Shown here in pieces: positions 39,161-48,004 of a stretch of DNA of 64,000 nt (the stretch's first letter is position 1; each line of letters opens with the position of its first letter). The stretch covers positions 3,548,501 to 3,612,500 of the forward strand of contig NZ_VFNX01000001.1 of assembly GCF_006715785.1 (NCBI RefSeq), read 5' to 3'. The stretch is from Streptomyces puniciscabiei. Lineage in GTDB: Bacteria; Actinomycetota; Actinomycetes; Streptomycetales; Streptomycetaceae. A model generated the notes under the pieces. It did not search any database. It had not been told where the DNA came from and saw nothing but the letters and a program-made list of their open reading frames with translations. The position numbers and the translations under genes are program-made.

Positions 39161-39182
39161 TCGCGCAGTTCCCCGCGCCCCT
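39161..39182. repeat. Streptomyces interspersed repeat (half element)
   Basis: TCGCGCAGTTCCCCGCGCCCCT matches the right arm of the element at 6816-6837 exactly. It lies between the convergent alpha/beta hydrolase and ABC permease genes. Confidence 0.7.
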
Positions 39183-39187
39183 GGGGA

Positions 39188-39247
39188 GCTGCAGGTCCCG
39201 GCGCCTCCCAGGCGGCTGCAGGTCCCGGCGCCTCCCAGGGGGCTGCA
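39188..39247. repeat. 27-base tandem repeat, about 2.2 copies
   Basis: Units beginning GCTGCAGGTCCCGGCGCC occupy 39188-39214 and 39215-39241, differing at one base, followed by GCTGCA of a third. The array is directly adjacent to the interspersed repeat and ends six bases before the ABC permease stop. It may vary in copy number between strains. Confidence 0.85.
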
Positions 39248-39252
39248 ATCCG

Positions 39253-40839
39253 CTAACCCTTGCTCACAGCTGTCAGGATCTCCGGTAGCCGTGCTGCTGT
39301 CCGCGGAGCTGCCAGGCGCAGGCCCGTGAAGGTGAGCCCGGCGCCGTACGCCGCTCCCACCGGCAGGAGCAGCCACCGCCAGTCCGCCCCGTCCGCGCTC
39401 ACGTGCAGCCAGATCGCGAAGGCGATGACCGGGGAGCAGAGCAGGGCCGCCGAGATCATGCCGCCGAAGATGGAGATCCAGGCGAGGCCGGCCTGGCCGG
39501 GCACGACGTTCTTGTGGCCCTCCTGGGGGATGGAGTAGGGGAAGCGGGCCGAGGTCCAGGCGCCGGTCGCGAGCATCGCCCCGAGCAGGGCGAAGGACAG
39601 GCCCAGTACCTCCGGCAGCCGGGACCAGGCGCCGAGCAGGGCGGTCGTCACCACGGTCACGAGCGCCGCGTACGGCAGGGTGATCAGCAGCAGCGCCAGG
39701 GCGCGGCCGCGCAGCTCGGCGTAGGCGTCCCGGGGGGCGGAGATGGTCATGGCCACCATCCAGAACGCGGAGGTGTCCTGCCCGAACTGGTTGTACATCT
39801 GGATGCCGAGCATCCCGGCGGCGAAGCACGCGAAGTAGATGGACCCGGTGCCCTGGACCGCGTTGAACACCGGCACGATCAGCCCGATCGCCAGCGAGGT
39901 CACCCAGGCGGCCTTGGTCTTGGGGTCCCGCCAGATGTAGCGCAGGCTGCGTTCCATGACCGTGCCCGTGCGGCCCTGGGGCAGCAGCCGGCCGAGTCCG
40001 GTGGCGGAGCGGCTGCGGACCGGGGCGTCGACCGGTTGCAGTGTGGAGGCGTCGGGTGCGGTCATCAGCCGGGTCAGGCTCCGCGCCCAGAGCGCGATCA
40101 GCGCCGCCAAACCGGCTGCGGTCACGGCGAGTTGGGCGGCAGCGATGCCGTACGACCCCTGGCTCGCCGTGTGTACCGCCGCCACCGCCGACGCCGGCGG
40201 CACCCAGGACAGCACGTCCGCGACCGGCTGCAGCTGCCCGAGCCCGGCCGAACCGAGCTGCCGGGCCGCGAAGTTGACCAGCTGTGCCCCGATCGCGATC
40301 ACCAGTCCGCTCAGCACGGCGAGATCGCGGCCCTTCCGGCTGGTCAGCAGCCGTACGTTGGCCGTGGCGACGGCGCGTGCCAGCGCCACGCAGACCAGCA
40401 GGGCGAGGGCGACGGCGACGACGGAGACGACGTACCCGGCGGCGCCCCGGGCCAGCGACAGCGTGCAGCCCGCCAGTACCAGCAGGGTGAACAGCGGGCC
40501 GATGCCGACCAGGGAGGCCGCGAGCAGCGCGCGGACCAGCGGGCGGGGGCGCAGCGGCAGCATCACCAGCCGGGTGGGGTCCAGGGTCTCGTCGCCGGTC
40601 GGGAAGAACAGCGGCAGCACCGTCCAGCCCAGCGCCAGCACGGCCGTACCCGGTACGGCGACGGCGTCGGCGTGCGCGTGCCCGTGCAGCGCGAGCATGC
40701 CCAGCAGTTGCAGCAGGGCGAACAGGACCGCGATGATCGCCGAGACGACGAACGCGGCCCGGCGGCCCCCGGACTGCCGCAGCCCGTTCTTCAGCAGGGA
40801 CAGTTTCAGCCGTACGACGGTGGAGGTGAGGTTCGTCAT
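39253..40839 (-). CDS. ABC-2 type exporter permease
   Basis: A 528-residue polytopic membrane protein with about 12 hydrophobic helices. The start MTNLTSTVVRLKLSLLKNGL and motifs FFPTGDETLDPTRL and YIWRDPKTKAAW fit the large actinobacterial ABC-2 permease family. The start overlaps the ATPase stop by four bases (ATGA), so the two are translationally coupled and form one exporter. Transporter partners suggest export of a lipid, peptide or drug; nothing in the sequence decides which. The C-terminus ends at the repeat array. Confidence 0.88.
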   Translation of the reverse strand: MTNLTSTVVRLKLSLLKNGLRQSGGRRAAFVVSAIIAVLFALLQLLGMLALHGHAHADAVAVPGTAVLALGWTVLPLFFPTGDETLDPTRLVMLPLRPRPLVRALLAASLVGIGPLFTLLVLAGCTLSLARGAAGYVVSVVAVALALLVCVALARAVATANVRLLTSRKGRDLAVLSGLVIAIGAQLVNFAARQLGSAGLGQLQPVADVLSWVPPASAVAAVHTASQGSYGIAAAQLAVTAAGLAALIALWARSLTRLMTAPDASTLQPVDAPVRSRSATGLGRLLPQGRTGTVMERSLRYIWRDPKTKAAWVTSLAIGLIVPVFNAVQGTGSIYFACFAAGMLGIQMYNQFGQDTSAFWMVAMTISAPRDAYAELRGRALALLLITLPYAALVTVVTTALLGAWSRLPEVLGLSFALLGAMLATGAWTSARFPYSIPQEGHKNVVPGQAGLAWISIFGGMISAALLCSPVIAFAIWLHVSADGADWRWLLLPVGAAYGAGLTFTGLRLAAPRTAARLPEILTAVSKG

Positions 40840-41612
40840 CGGGCCGCCCCGCCGCCCAGCCAGTCCAGATCGGACCCGGCGTCCCGGCCGCTCGCCCCGA
40901 CCAGTTCCAGGAACGCCCCCTGGAGCGTCGGATGCGCGCCGCGCACCTCGGCGAGCGGGCCGGTCGCGCGGATCCGCCCGGCCGCCATCACCGCGACCCA
41001 GTCGCACAGCGACTCGACCAGTTCCATGACGTGGGAGGAGAAGACGACGGTGGCGCCGGAGGCGGTGTACCGCTCGAGGACGCCCCGGATGGTCTGCGCG
41101 GACACCGGGTCGACGCCCTCGAACGGCTCGTCCAGGAAGAGGACCTCCGGATTGTGCAGGAGCGCGGCGGCGAGTCCGATCTTCTTGCGCATGCCGGTGG
41201 AGTAGTCGACGACGAGCTTGTGCTGGGCGCCGGCCAGGTCGAGGACGTCCAGCAGCTGCGTGGCCCGCTTGTCGACCTCGGCCCCCGGCAGTCCGCGCAG
41301 CCGCCCGGAGTAGCCGAGCAGCTCTCGTCCCGACAGCCGCTCGAACAGCCGCAGCCCTTCGGGCAGGACGCCGATCCTCGCCTTGACGGCCACGGGATCC
41401 CGCCACACGTCATGACCGACGACCTCGACGGTCCCGCCGTCCGGTCGCAGCAACCCGGTCACCATGGAGAGCGTCGTCGTCTTCCCGGCCCCGTTGGGGC
41501 CGACCAGCCCGATGAACTTCCCGGCGGGCAGCTCGAGATCGATCCCGCCGACAGCGACCTGCTGCCCGAACTGCTTCCAGAGCCCCCGTACCCGCACTGC
41601 AACTTCGGTCAT
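40836..41612 (-). CDS. ABC transporter ATP-binding protein
   Basis: A 258-residue nucleotide-binding subunit with Walker A GPNGAGKTTT (about residues 38-47), signature YSTGMRKKIGLAAALL in place of LSGGQ, Walker B VLFLDEPFEGVD and the H-loop SSHVMEL. The STGM signature is normal for this ABC-2 exporter subfamily. It powers the permease encoded directly downstream. The ATG lies 132 bases from the convergently placed end of the primase-like gene. No regulatory gene is adjacent. Confidence 0.92.
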   Translation of the reverse strand: MTEVAVRVRGLWKQFGQQVAVGGIDLELPAGKFIGLVGPNGAGKTTTLSMVTGLLRPDGGTVEVVGHDVWRDPVAVKARIGVLPEGLRLFERLSGRELLGYSGRLRGLPGAEVDKRATQLLDVLDLAGAQHKLVVDYSTGMRKKIGLAAALLHNPEVLFLDEPFEGVDPVSAQTIRGVLERYTASGATVVFSSHVMELVESLCDWVAVMAAGRIRATGPLAEVRGAHPTLQGAFLELVGASGRDAGSDLDWLGGGAAR

Positions 41613-41744
41613 GCATGAAGGTTACGGCGGGGCAGCGCCGCAAAGGGGCGCGGGGCTGTGCCTGATATGCGGCTCCGCGCGAGAACCCACCACATGCCCG
41701 CACTGGCCAACGCACCGAAACCCCGCAGACGAGAAGGCGAACCG

Positions 41745-42410
41745 CTACCGGTCCCGCCCGCACGCATAGGCAAGCGGCGAGATCAGCTCCTCCGCGTCCG
41801 GCAGCCACCGATTCGCAGGAGTCGGCCGGCAGGCCCACTGCACGGCACCCCGGGACCCGAACCGAGTAGGGGGAGCGGCCACGTACGCCCCCTCGCCCAG
41901 CGCCACGAGATCGAGGGACGACAGCGTCCACCCGAGCTTCCGCACCAGGTCCGGCACTTTCGCGGCGGCCCCCGGCAGCACGAAGAACTGCATGCGCCGA
42001 TCGGGAGCCAGAGTGACCGGGCCCAGGGTCAGCTCCATCCGTTCCATACGGGCGAGCGCCAGGAACCCCGCGCTCTCCGGGACGGACAACGCGTCGAACG
42101 TCCGCCCCGTCGGCAGCAGGATCGAAGCCGTCGGCTGCTTCTGCCACATCCGGCGTGCGACGGTCGCGCTGCCGGTCGCCTGCGTCGCCCAGTCGGGGCG
42201 CGTGGGGTGCGCACCCGGCGCAGGGCAGGAGGCGTCGCCGCACGAGCAGCGCTGCCTTCCGCCGACCGCTTCCAGCCAGGTGCCCGGGAACACGTCCCAG
42301 TGCCGTTCCTCGGCGTAGCGTACGGCGGTCTCCAGCAGCGATTCCCCGCGCTGCTGCGGAATCTGACCGGCAATCTGAGTGTTTTCGGCGCCCGCGATCG
42401 TCTCTTCCAC
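41745..42410 (-). CDS. Bifunctional primase/polymerase N-terminal domain protein
   Basis: A 221-residue stand-alone Prim-Pol-like domain. It contains ESLLETAVRYAEERHWDVFPGTWLE at the N-terminus, a CSCGDASCPAPGAHP cysteine cluster that probably binds zinc, and LVRKLGWTLSSLDLVALGEGAYVAAPP with GAVQWACRP in the core. The helicase module of plasmid or phage primases is absent. Such short proteins are conserved on Streptomyces chromosomes and their role is unknown. GTG at 42410 is chosen; a GTG eight codons upstream is in frame and neither has a good ribosome site. Confidence 0.8.
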   Translation of the reverse strand: MEETIAGAENTQIAGQIPQQRGESLLETAVRYAEERHWDVFPGTWLEAVGGRQRCSCGDASCPAPGAHPTRPDWATQATGSATVARRMWQKQPTASILLPTGRTFDALSVPESAGFLALARMERMELTLGPVTLAPDRRMQFFVLPGAAAKVPDLVRKLGWTLSSLDLVALGEGAYVAAPPTRFGSRGAVQWACRPTPANRWLPDAEELISPLAYACGRDR

Positions 42411-42672
42411 GTCCCTCTCAACTCCCGCATCCACCTGGAGTTACGGCTGTGGCGCGCGCGGGGGTGGGGCATCGGTCCGGCAGTCGGGGCGCATGGGTGC
42501 ACAGGCGGGGGCGCGCGGGAGGAAGCAGGGCGTGAGCTGGGTAGCCAGGGGTGGGGTTGGCATCCGTCGTTACCCCGGCAAACCGCGCATGTCGCGCATT
42601 GACGGTATGTCAGCTGGGCAGTGATCTTCCCGGAACGGTTACGCCCAGGGGACGCAACGCAGGGGGTAGCAC

Positions 42673-44058
42673 ATGGCCGCAAGGCCTCTCGTGGCGAGGC
42701 AGCCGAACGAACGGCTGCAGGCACTCATCCAGGAAGCGGGGTGCTCGAACGCCGGGCTGGCCCGGCGGGTCAACATGTGCGGTGCCGAGCACGGCCTCGA
42801 CCTGCGCTACGACAAGACGTCCGTGGCCCGCTGGCTGCGCGGACAGCAACCCCGGGGCCGCGCCCCGGCGATCATCGCGGAGGCGCTCGGGCGCAAGCTC
42901 GGCCGTACGGTCACGATCGACGAGATCGGCATGGCCAACGGCAAGAACCTCGCCTCGGGGGTCGGTCTCCAGTTCTCGCCGACGGTACTGGGGGCCATCG
43001 AGCAGGTCTGCGAGCTGTGGCGCAGCGACGTGGGCCGGCGGGACTTCCTGTCCGGCTCCTCCGTCGCCGCCTCCGCGCTGGTCGAGCCCAGCCGGGACTG
43101 GCTGATCTCGGCGCCGGACGCGCAGGTGGCCCGGCAGGCGGGTCCGCGCGTGGGGCCGGCCGACGTGGCGGCCGTGCGGTCGATGACGCAGGCGCTGACC
43201 GACCTGGACCACCAGTTCGGCAGCGGGCATGTGCGTCCGGTCGTCGTGCACTACCTCAACAGTGTCGTCTCCGGGCTGCTCGCCGGCTCGTACCGGGAGA
43301 CGGTCGGGCGGGAACTGTTCGCCACGGTCGCGCGGTTGACCGAGCTGGCCGGGTACATGGCCGTGGACACCGGTCAACCGGGGCTGGCCCAGCGGTACTA
43401 CATCCAGTCGCTGCGGCTCGCACAGGCCGCCGGAGACCGGGGGTACGGCGGTTACGTCCTCGCCGCGTCCATGAGCCACCTCGCCGCCCAGCTCGGAAAC
43501 CCGCGCGAGATCGCCCAGTTGGCGCGTGCGGCGCAGGAGGGGGCGCGCGGGCAGGTGACGCCGCGCGCGGAGGCGATGTTCCACGCTGCCGAGGCGCGCG
43601 GGCACGCCCTGCTCGGTGACGGGCGCGCGGCACAGGCGTCCATCGGGCGGGCGGTGACGGCGATGGAGCGGGCGGACGGCTCCTCCGGTGACGACCCGGT
43701 GTGGATCCGGCACTTCGACGAGGCGTATCTCGCCGACGAGTTGGCGCACTGCCACCGCGACCTCGGCCAGAGCGAGCAGGCGGCCCGGTACGCCGAGCAG
43801 TCGCTGGCCGGGCACCCGGAGTCCCGGGCCCGCCGGCGCGCCATCGGCTATGTGCTGCTCGCCACGGCCCAGGTTCAGCAGCGGGAGATCGAACAGGCCT
43901 GCAGCACCGGCCTGAAGGCGGTGGAACTGCTGGAGACGCTCCGCTCCAACCGGGGCGCCGAGTATCTGGAGGATCTCCAGCAGCGCCTGGAGCCCTTCCG
44001 GGAGGAGGCGGTGGTACGGGAGTTCGGGGCGCGCCTCGATCTCCAGCAGGCCGCGTGA
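42673..44058 (+). CDS. NsdA-like HTH-TPR transcriptional regulator
   Basis: A 461-residue regulator with an N-terminal XRE-like HTH (LIQEAGCSNAGLARRVNMCG and YDKTSVARWLRGQQP, about residues 18-60), a linker (GLQFSPTVLGAIEQVCELWRS) and a C-terminal TPR-rich region (ELAGYMAVDTGQPGLAQRYY, RHFDEAYLADELAHCHRDLG). This is the layout of NsdA/NsdB-type negative regulators of development and antibiotics in Streptomyces; the specific paralogue is not assigned. AGGGGG precedes the ATG. It is divergent from the primase-like gene. Confidence 0.82.
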   Translation: MAARPLVARQPNERLQALIQEAGCSNAGLARRVNMCGAEHGLDLRYDKTSVARWLRGQQPRGRAPAIIAEALGRKLGRTVTIDEIGMANGKNLASGVGLQFSPTVLGAIEQVCELWRSDVGRRDFLSGSSVAASALVEPSRDWLISAPDAQVARQAGPRVGPADVAAVRSMTQALTDLDHQFGSGHVRPVVVHYLNSVVSGLLAGSYRETVGRELFATVARLTELAGYMAVDTGQPGLAQRYYIQSLRLAQAAGDRGYGGYVLAASMSHLAAQLGNPREIAQLARAAQEGARGQVTPRAEAMFHAAEARGHALLGDGRAAQASIGRAVTAMERADGSSGDDPVWIRHFDEAYLADELAHCHRDLGQSEQAARYAEQSLAGHPESRARRRAIGYVLLATAQVQQREIEQACSTGLKAVELLETLRSNRGAEYLEDLQQRLEPFREEAVVREFGARLDLQQAA

Positions 44059-44094
44059 ACACCGGCCCCGCGGTCGCGTGAACGCACGGCGAAC

Positions 44095-44118
44095 GGCACC
44101 CGGTGGCGGGAGGGTGCC
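44095..44118 (+). terminator. Hairpin after the NsdA-like gene
   Basis: GGCACCC and GGGTGCC arms enclose a 10-base loop 37 bases after the stop codon. No T-run follows; a moderate candidate. Confidence 0.5.
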
Positions 44119-44257
44119 CTATATCAGCGCCCCGCGGGGCGGTTTTGTTACCGCCGTCACAGGGAAGAAGGTTGCGCCCTGAGCTGCATGGCACCCGGCT
44201 CGGGGGACCCGGTAGCGTGAGCCCGATTCACAAGGTCCCCCATTAGTAGGAGTCCCG

Positions 44258-45898
44258 GTGACGCAGAGTGGACAGGGCGAGGAGCCCTCGGCGCGACCCG
44301 CGCGCGAAGGCATCGTGCTGCCCTCCGACGGAGGCGAGCCCTTGCTGCCGGGCATGACCGGCGCGCCCGTCCCCGCCTCCCCGGCCGGCGGGCAGGCCTG
44401 GGGCGGCTCCTGGGGGCCCGAGCAGCAGCCGCCCCAGCCGGGCCAGGGCTGGCCCCCGGCGGCGGCCCAGCAGTGGCACACCCCCGAGGCCCCGGCCCCG
44501 CAGCCGCCCGCCGGCAACCCCGGCCCGCTGCCCCCGGAGGGTGCCCAGGCACCGTCGTACGGCCCGACGGCGTCGTACGACCACTCCGGCGCGCCGGGCG
44601 GTGGCTACGGCGCCGGTCAGCAGCTCGGGTACGGCGCGGTACCCGAGCCGTACCACCAGCAGCCGCAGCAGTCTCTGCCGCAGCCGCCTCAGCAGGCGCC
44701 CCAGCAGCCGTACCCGCAGCCGCCGTCCGGTGCCGCGCCGCTTCCGCCGGTGGGCGCCTATCCGGCCGCCGCTGCCCCGCTGCCCCCGGCGGACGAGGGC
44801 GCGACCCAGTACATCCCGCCGGTGCAGGCCGCGGCCGCCGCCGAGGGCGCCACGCAGTACCTGCCGCCGGTGCAGGCGGCCGCCCCCGCCGACGAGGGCG
44901 CCACCCAGTACATCCCGCCGGTGGCGCCCGGCGCGCTGCCGCCCGAGGCGGGCGGCGAGGAGACGCGCTACCTCGGCCGTGTCCCGCAGCAGCAGCAGCC
45001 CGTGCCGGCCTCGTCCGACGCGGAGGCCACCCAGTACATACCGCCGTACGCCGCGCAGGCGCAGGACGCGCAGCGGCAGCCGCCGGCCGAGTTCGACAGC
45101 CTCTTCCGTGGCGGCCCGGCGGGCGGTGACGGCCCCGCCGGGGCCACCCAGCAGATGCCGCGCGTCCACCACCCGGAGAACCCCGGCCCGGCGTCGTACG
45201 GCGCGGGTCAGCCCTCCTACGGGGGGCAGCAGCCCGGGTACGACCCCGCGCACGACGACGACCGGCCGCGCGGCCGCTCGCGGGTGCCGCTGATCGCCGC
45301 GATCGGGGTCGGCATCGTCGTGATCGGTGTGGGCGCCGGCGCGCTGCTCAGCGGCGGCGGCAAGGACCAGGGCAACGACGGCAGGACGGTCGCGGCCGCG
45401 TCCCCGGCGCCCGGCCAGGGCTCCGGCTCGCCGGCCGGCGACCCGGCCCGGCAGCAGGCGGTCGCGCTGGACAAGCTGCTCGCCGACAGCGGCAGCAGCC
45501 GCGCCTCGGTGATCAAGGCGGTGGCCGACGTCAAGAGCTGCGACAACCTCGACGGGGCCGCCACCGACCTGCGCAACGCGGCGGGGCAGCGCAACCAGCT
45601 GGTCACCCGGCTCGGACAGCTCTCCGTCGACAAGCTGCCGGGCAACGGCGACCTCACCGCCGCGCTGACCAAGGCCTGGCAGGCGTCCGCCGCGGCCGAC
45701 AACCACTACGCGGCCTGGGCCGGACAGGCCAAGAACCGCAAGGTCTGCCGCAAGGGCCACGCCCGCACCACGGGCGAGACCCAGGCCGGCAACCGGGAGA
45801 GCGGCACCGCCAGCGCGCAGAAGGTGAAGGCGGCGGCGCTGTGGAACGCGATCGCGCAGAAGTACGGCCTCACCCAGCGCCAGCCCACCCAGCTCTGA
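44258..45898 (+). CDS. Pro/Gln-rich single-pass membrane protein with ATQY repeats
   Basis: A 546-residue protein. Residues 1-340 are disordered, rich in Pro, Gln, Ala and Tyr, and contain five related motifs: ATQYIPPV, ATQYLPPV, ATQYIPPV, ATQYIPPY and ATQQMPRV. A basic stretch (DDDRPRGRSR) precedes one membrane helix (PLIAAIGVGIVVIGVGAGALL, about 350-370). A small C-terminal domain (about 410-540) follows, with VALDKLLADSGSSRASVIKAVADVKSC and a second cysteine. The topology would put the repeats in the cytoplasm. Repeated T-Q sites are plausible Ser/Thr kinase targets read by FHA domains. The GTG start has TAGGAG upstream. Confidence 0.8.
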   Translation: MTQSGQGEEPSARPAREGIVLPSDGGEPLLPGMTGAPVPASPAGGQAWGGSWGPEQQPPQPGQGWPPAAAQQWHTPEAPAPQPPAGNPGPLPPEGAQAPSYGPTASYDHSGAPGGGYGAGQQLGYGAVPEPYHQQPQQSLPQPPQQAPQQPYPQPPSGAAPLPPVGAYPAAAAPLPPADEGATQYIPPVQAAAAAEGATQYLPPVQAAAPADEGATQYIPPVAPGALPPEAGGEETRYLGRVPQQQQPVPASSDAEATQYIPPYAAQAQDAQRQPPAEFDSLFRGGPAGGDGPAGATQQMPRVHHPENPGPASYGAGQPSYGGQQPGYDPAHDDDRPRGRSRVPLIAAIGVGIVVIGVGAGALLSGGGKDQGNDGRTVAAASPAPGQGSGSPAGDPARQQAVALDKLLADSGSSRASVIKAVADVKSCDNLDGAATDLRNAAGQRNQLVTRLGQLSVDKLPGNGDLTAALTKAWQASAAADNHYAAWAGQAKNRKVCRKGHARTTGETQAGNRESGTASAQKVKAAALWNAIAQKYGLTQRQPTQL

Positions 45899-45927
45899 GC
45901 GACGGGCCGGGGACCCGCCGGCGGGCG

Positions 45928-47253
45928 TCACTGCACGTCGGCGTTCTCCAGCGTCCGCGTCATGTCGGTGGTGCCGTCGAGTCCGCCGACGCCCTTGCGG
46001 GCGGCGACCAGCCTGCCGTCCTGGACCACCTGCAGGGTGACGTCGGCGTTGACCATCCGCGGGAAGCCGACCGAGGCGAGCGGGCCGGCGTAGGTCCAGT
46101 GCAGCGTCGGGGTGAGACCGCCGGTGGAGACCCGCAGCCCGTCGTCGAGGGTGCGCCGTACGGAGTCGGCGGTCACGTCACCGGTGCCGATCTTGTCCAG
46201 GACGGCCTTCAGCACGGTGTAGGCGATCCAGGTCGTCTGCACTCCGGTGTCCGCGGGGTCGATGCGGGTGTCGCCGAAGGCCTCCTCGTTGATCACCTTC
46301 TTCATCGGGTCCCACCGGGAGTCCGACGCCGGCGGATACCAGCCGGTGATGTACGCCCCCTCGTACGGCCCGGACGCCCCGCCGGTGGCGTTGATCACGG
46401 TCTGGTCGACGCTGCCGAGCACGGTCGCGAGCCGTACCGAGGGGAAGCTCTCGCGTTCCCGGCGGAAGGAGTCCATGAAGGTGTCCGTGCGGTCCCCGAG
46501 CGCGGGGACCACGCAGCCCTTCCTCGTGACGTCCTTGACGGCGTACCGCAGCGCCTGGTCGGCCTGGTCGCCGTACTCGGTGGCGTCCTCCTGGGCCAGC
46601 TGGTCGCCCGCCTTGGCGTGCCCGCCCGCCTTCAGGCCGGAGTCGAGCAGCACCGGCAGCTCGTCGCCGGCGATGCTGTCGGGCCGGACCAGGGCGATGT
46701 TGCCGCAGGCACCCGCGAGGGCCTTGCCGAGGCCGGCGAGCAGGGCGGGCTGGCCGCCGTTGACCGGGTAGGACATCTGGCCGGTGAACTCGTCGTTGGT
46801 GACGCCGTAGCCGCCTATGTAGGGGATGCCGGCGCCCTCCAGCGGGGCGGAGTAGGAGTCCGTGAACTGGCTGTAGGAGCCGACGACCGCGACCACGTTC
46901 TCGTCGGCCGCGTACCGGGCGCACTTGGCGGCGCCCACGCTGTCGTTGTGGTCGTTGCAGGTCAGTACCTGGAGCTTGCGGCCGTTGATGCCGCCGTGCG
47001 CGTTGATCCACTTGGCGTAGGCGAGGGCCATCGCGGGCATGCCGGGCTTGTTGGTGGCGTCGGTGTCCTGCGGCGCCCAGGTCATGACCTTGACCGGGTC
47101 ACCCCCCGAACCCCCCGTGGCACCGGGGATGACCCCGCATCCGGCGGTGAGCGACGCACAGAGGGCCACGGCGCCCGCGGTCAGGGCGGTGGCTCTGCCG
47201 GGGCGGGAGGAGCGGTGGAGGAATATACGAAATGTGCGTCGCCTGCCGGTCAT
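45928..47253 (-). CDS. Substrate-binding lipoprotein (branched-chain amino acid type)
   Basis: A 441-residue periplasmic-binding protein of the Peripla_BP_6 family. The N-terminus is basic and then hydrophobic, ending in the lipobox LTAGC (Cys39), so it is anchored in the outer leaflet. The mature part has KVMTWAPQDTDATNKPGMPAMALAYAKWINAHGG, GSYSQFTDSYSAP and DQTVINATGG, with two lobes. No permease or ATPase genes are adjacent, so it is an orphan receptor, perhaps for an amino acid or amide. The ATG is used, although GTG codons upstream are in frame. Confidence 0.85.
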   Translation of the reverse strand: MTGRRRTFRIFLHRSSRPGRATALTAGAVALCASLTAGCGVIPGATGGSGGDPVKVMTWAPQDTDATNKPGMPAMALAYAKWINAHGGINGRKLQVLTCNDHNDSVGAAKCARYAADENVVAVVGSYSQFTDSYSAPLEGAGIPYIGGYGVTNDEFTGQMSYPVNGGQPALLAGLGKALAGACGNIALVRPDSIAGDELPVLLDSGLKAGGHAKAGDQLAQEDATEYGDQADQALRYAVKDVTRKGCVVPALGDRTDTFMDSFRRERESFPSVRLATVLGSVDQTVINATGGASGPYEGAYITGWYPPASDSRWDPMKKVINEEAFGDTRIDPADTGVQTTWIAYTVLKAVLDKIGTGDVTADSVRRTLDDGLRVSTGGLTPTLHWTYAGPLASVGFPRMVNADVTLQVVQDGRLVAARKGVGGLDGTTDMTRTLENADVQ

Positions 47254-47370
47254 GTACGAGCACGATTCCCTCACACGACTAACCGCCGAGTGACCCAGAG
47301 TCAACGAAGAGTGACATCGAGGTGAATTGCAGGGGCCTGTGAGGCCAGTGTGGCGAGGAACGTACGATCG

Positions 47371-47871
47371 ATGACCGTGCAAGGTTCGGAGAACTCTTCC
47401 CGTCGTGGCCGTCGCTCCTCCACCATGGGCGGCATGCCCCTAAGCGACATGCCATGGTGGCGCTGGCGCAGCAATGTGCGCTCGGCGCTGCACATGCTCT
47501 CCGACCCGGTGTTCCAGCGGGACGTCTGGCTGGCCGGCGTGGACGGGTACGGCGACGTCACGGACGCCGTCTACCGGCTGGTGGAGGACACCTGGCTGGA
47601 CAACTGGTCAGCCGAGAAGTACGTCGGCACGATATTCCGGGACTCGCAGGAGGCGGCGCTCGTGGACACCGCCGTGCTGCGGGTGCTGCGGATCATGCAC
47701 CAGGTCGGCCCGGACGCGCCGGTCTCCGCCTACCTCGACCACCAGGGGTGGCCGGAGGCGGTGCGGGCGGCGCGGGACGCGCATGTCCGGATGGCCGCGA
47801 GCGACGGCGACGACCCCGACGCGCCGCCGCGGAGCCTGGAAGTGCTGCGGATCATGACGAGGACCGCGTAA
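47371..47871 (+). CDS. Conserved Streptomyces hypothetical protein
   Basis: A 166-residue protein with a basic, Ser-rich N-terminus and a conserved core: LSDMPWWRWRSNVRSALHML, then VWLAGVDGYGDVTDAVYRLVEDTWLDNWSAEKYVG and VDTAVLRVLRIMHQVGP. It is mostly helical and has no membrane segment or recognised motif. Close homologues occur across the genus as far as I recall, always without assigned function. A GAGGAA lies 12 bases upstream of the chosen ATG. An internal ATG at MPLSDMPWW (47434) is an alternative start that would drop the basic tail. Confidence 0.75.
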   Translation: MTVQGSENSSRRGRRSSTMGGMPLSDMPWWRWRSNVRSALHMLSDPVFQRDVWLAGVDGYGDVTDAVYRLVEDTWLDNWSAEKYVGTIFRDSQEAALVDTAVLRVLRIMHQVGPDAPVSAYLDHQGWPEAVRAARDAHVRMAASDGDDPDAPPRSLEVLRIMTRTA

Positions 47872-47913
47872 GGGTCCGCGTAGGCGTTCCGGCGGGCGGT
47901 GCGCGGATCGCCG

Positions 47914-47952
47914 TCCGGTCGTCCCCTCCGGTAGTCCCGTCCGGTCGTCCCG
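47914..47952. repeat. 13-base tandem repeat, three copies
   Basis: TCCGGTCGTCCC(C/G) units occur three times in succession, the middle one with A for C at one position. They lie between the hypothetical gene and purU and may form part of the purU leader. Confidence 0.75.
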
Positions 47953-48004
47953 TCCTGCGGAACGTCTGCCCACGGCGGCGGCGCCGTGTGGGAACCTGTA
48001 GTGC

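Noticed and set aside
44800..45100. In-frame GACGAGGGCGC(G/C)ACCCAGTACAT repeats as a possible CRISPR-like array
   Set aside because: Unequal spacing and inside a coding frame that translates to ATQY motifs; this is a protein repeat.
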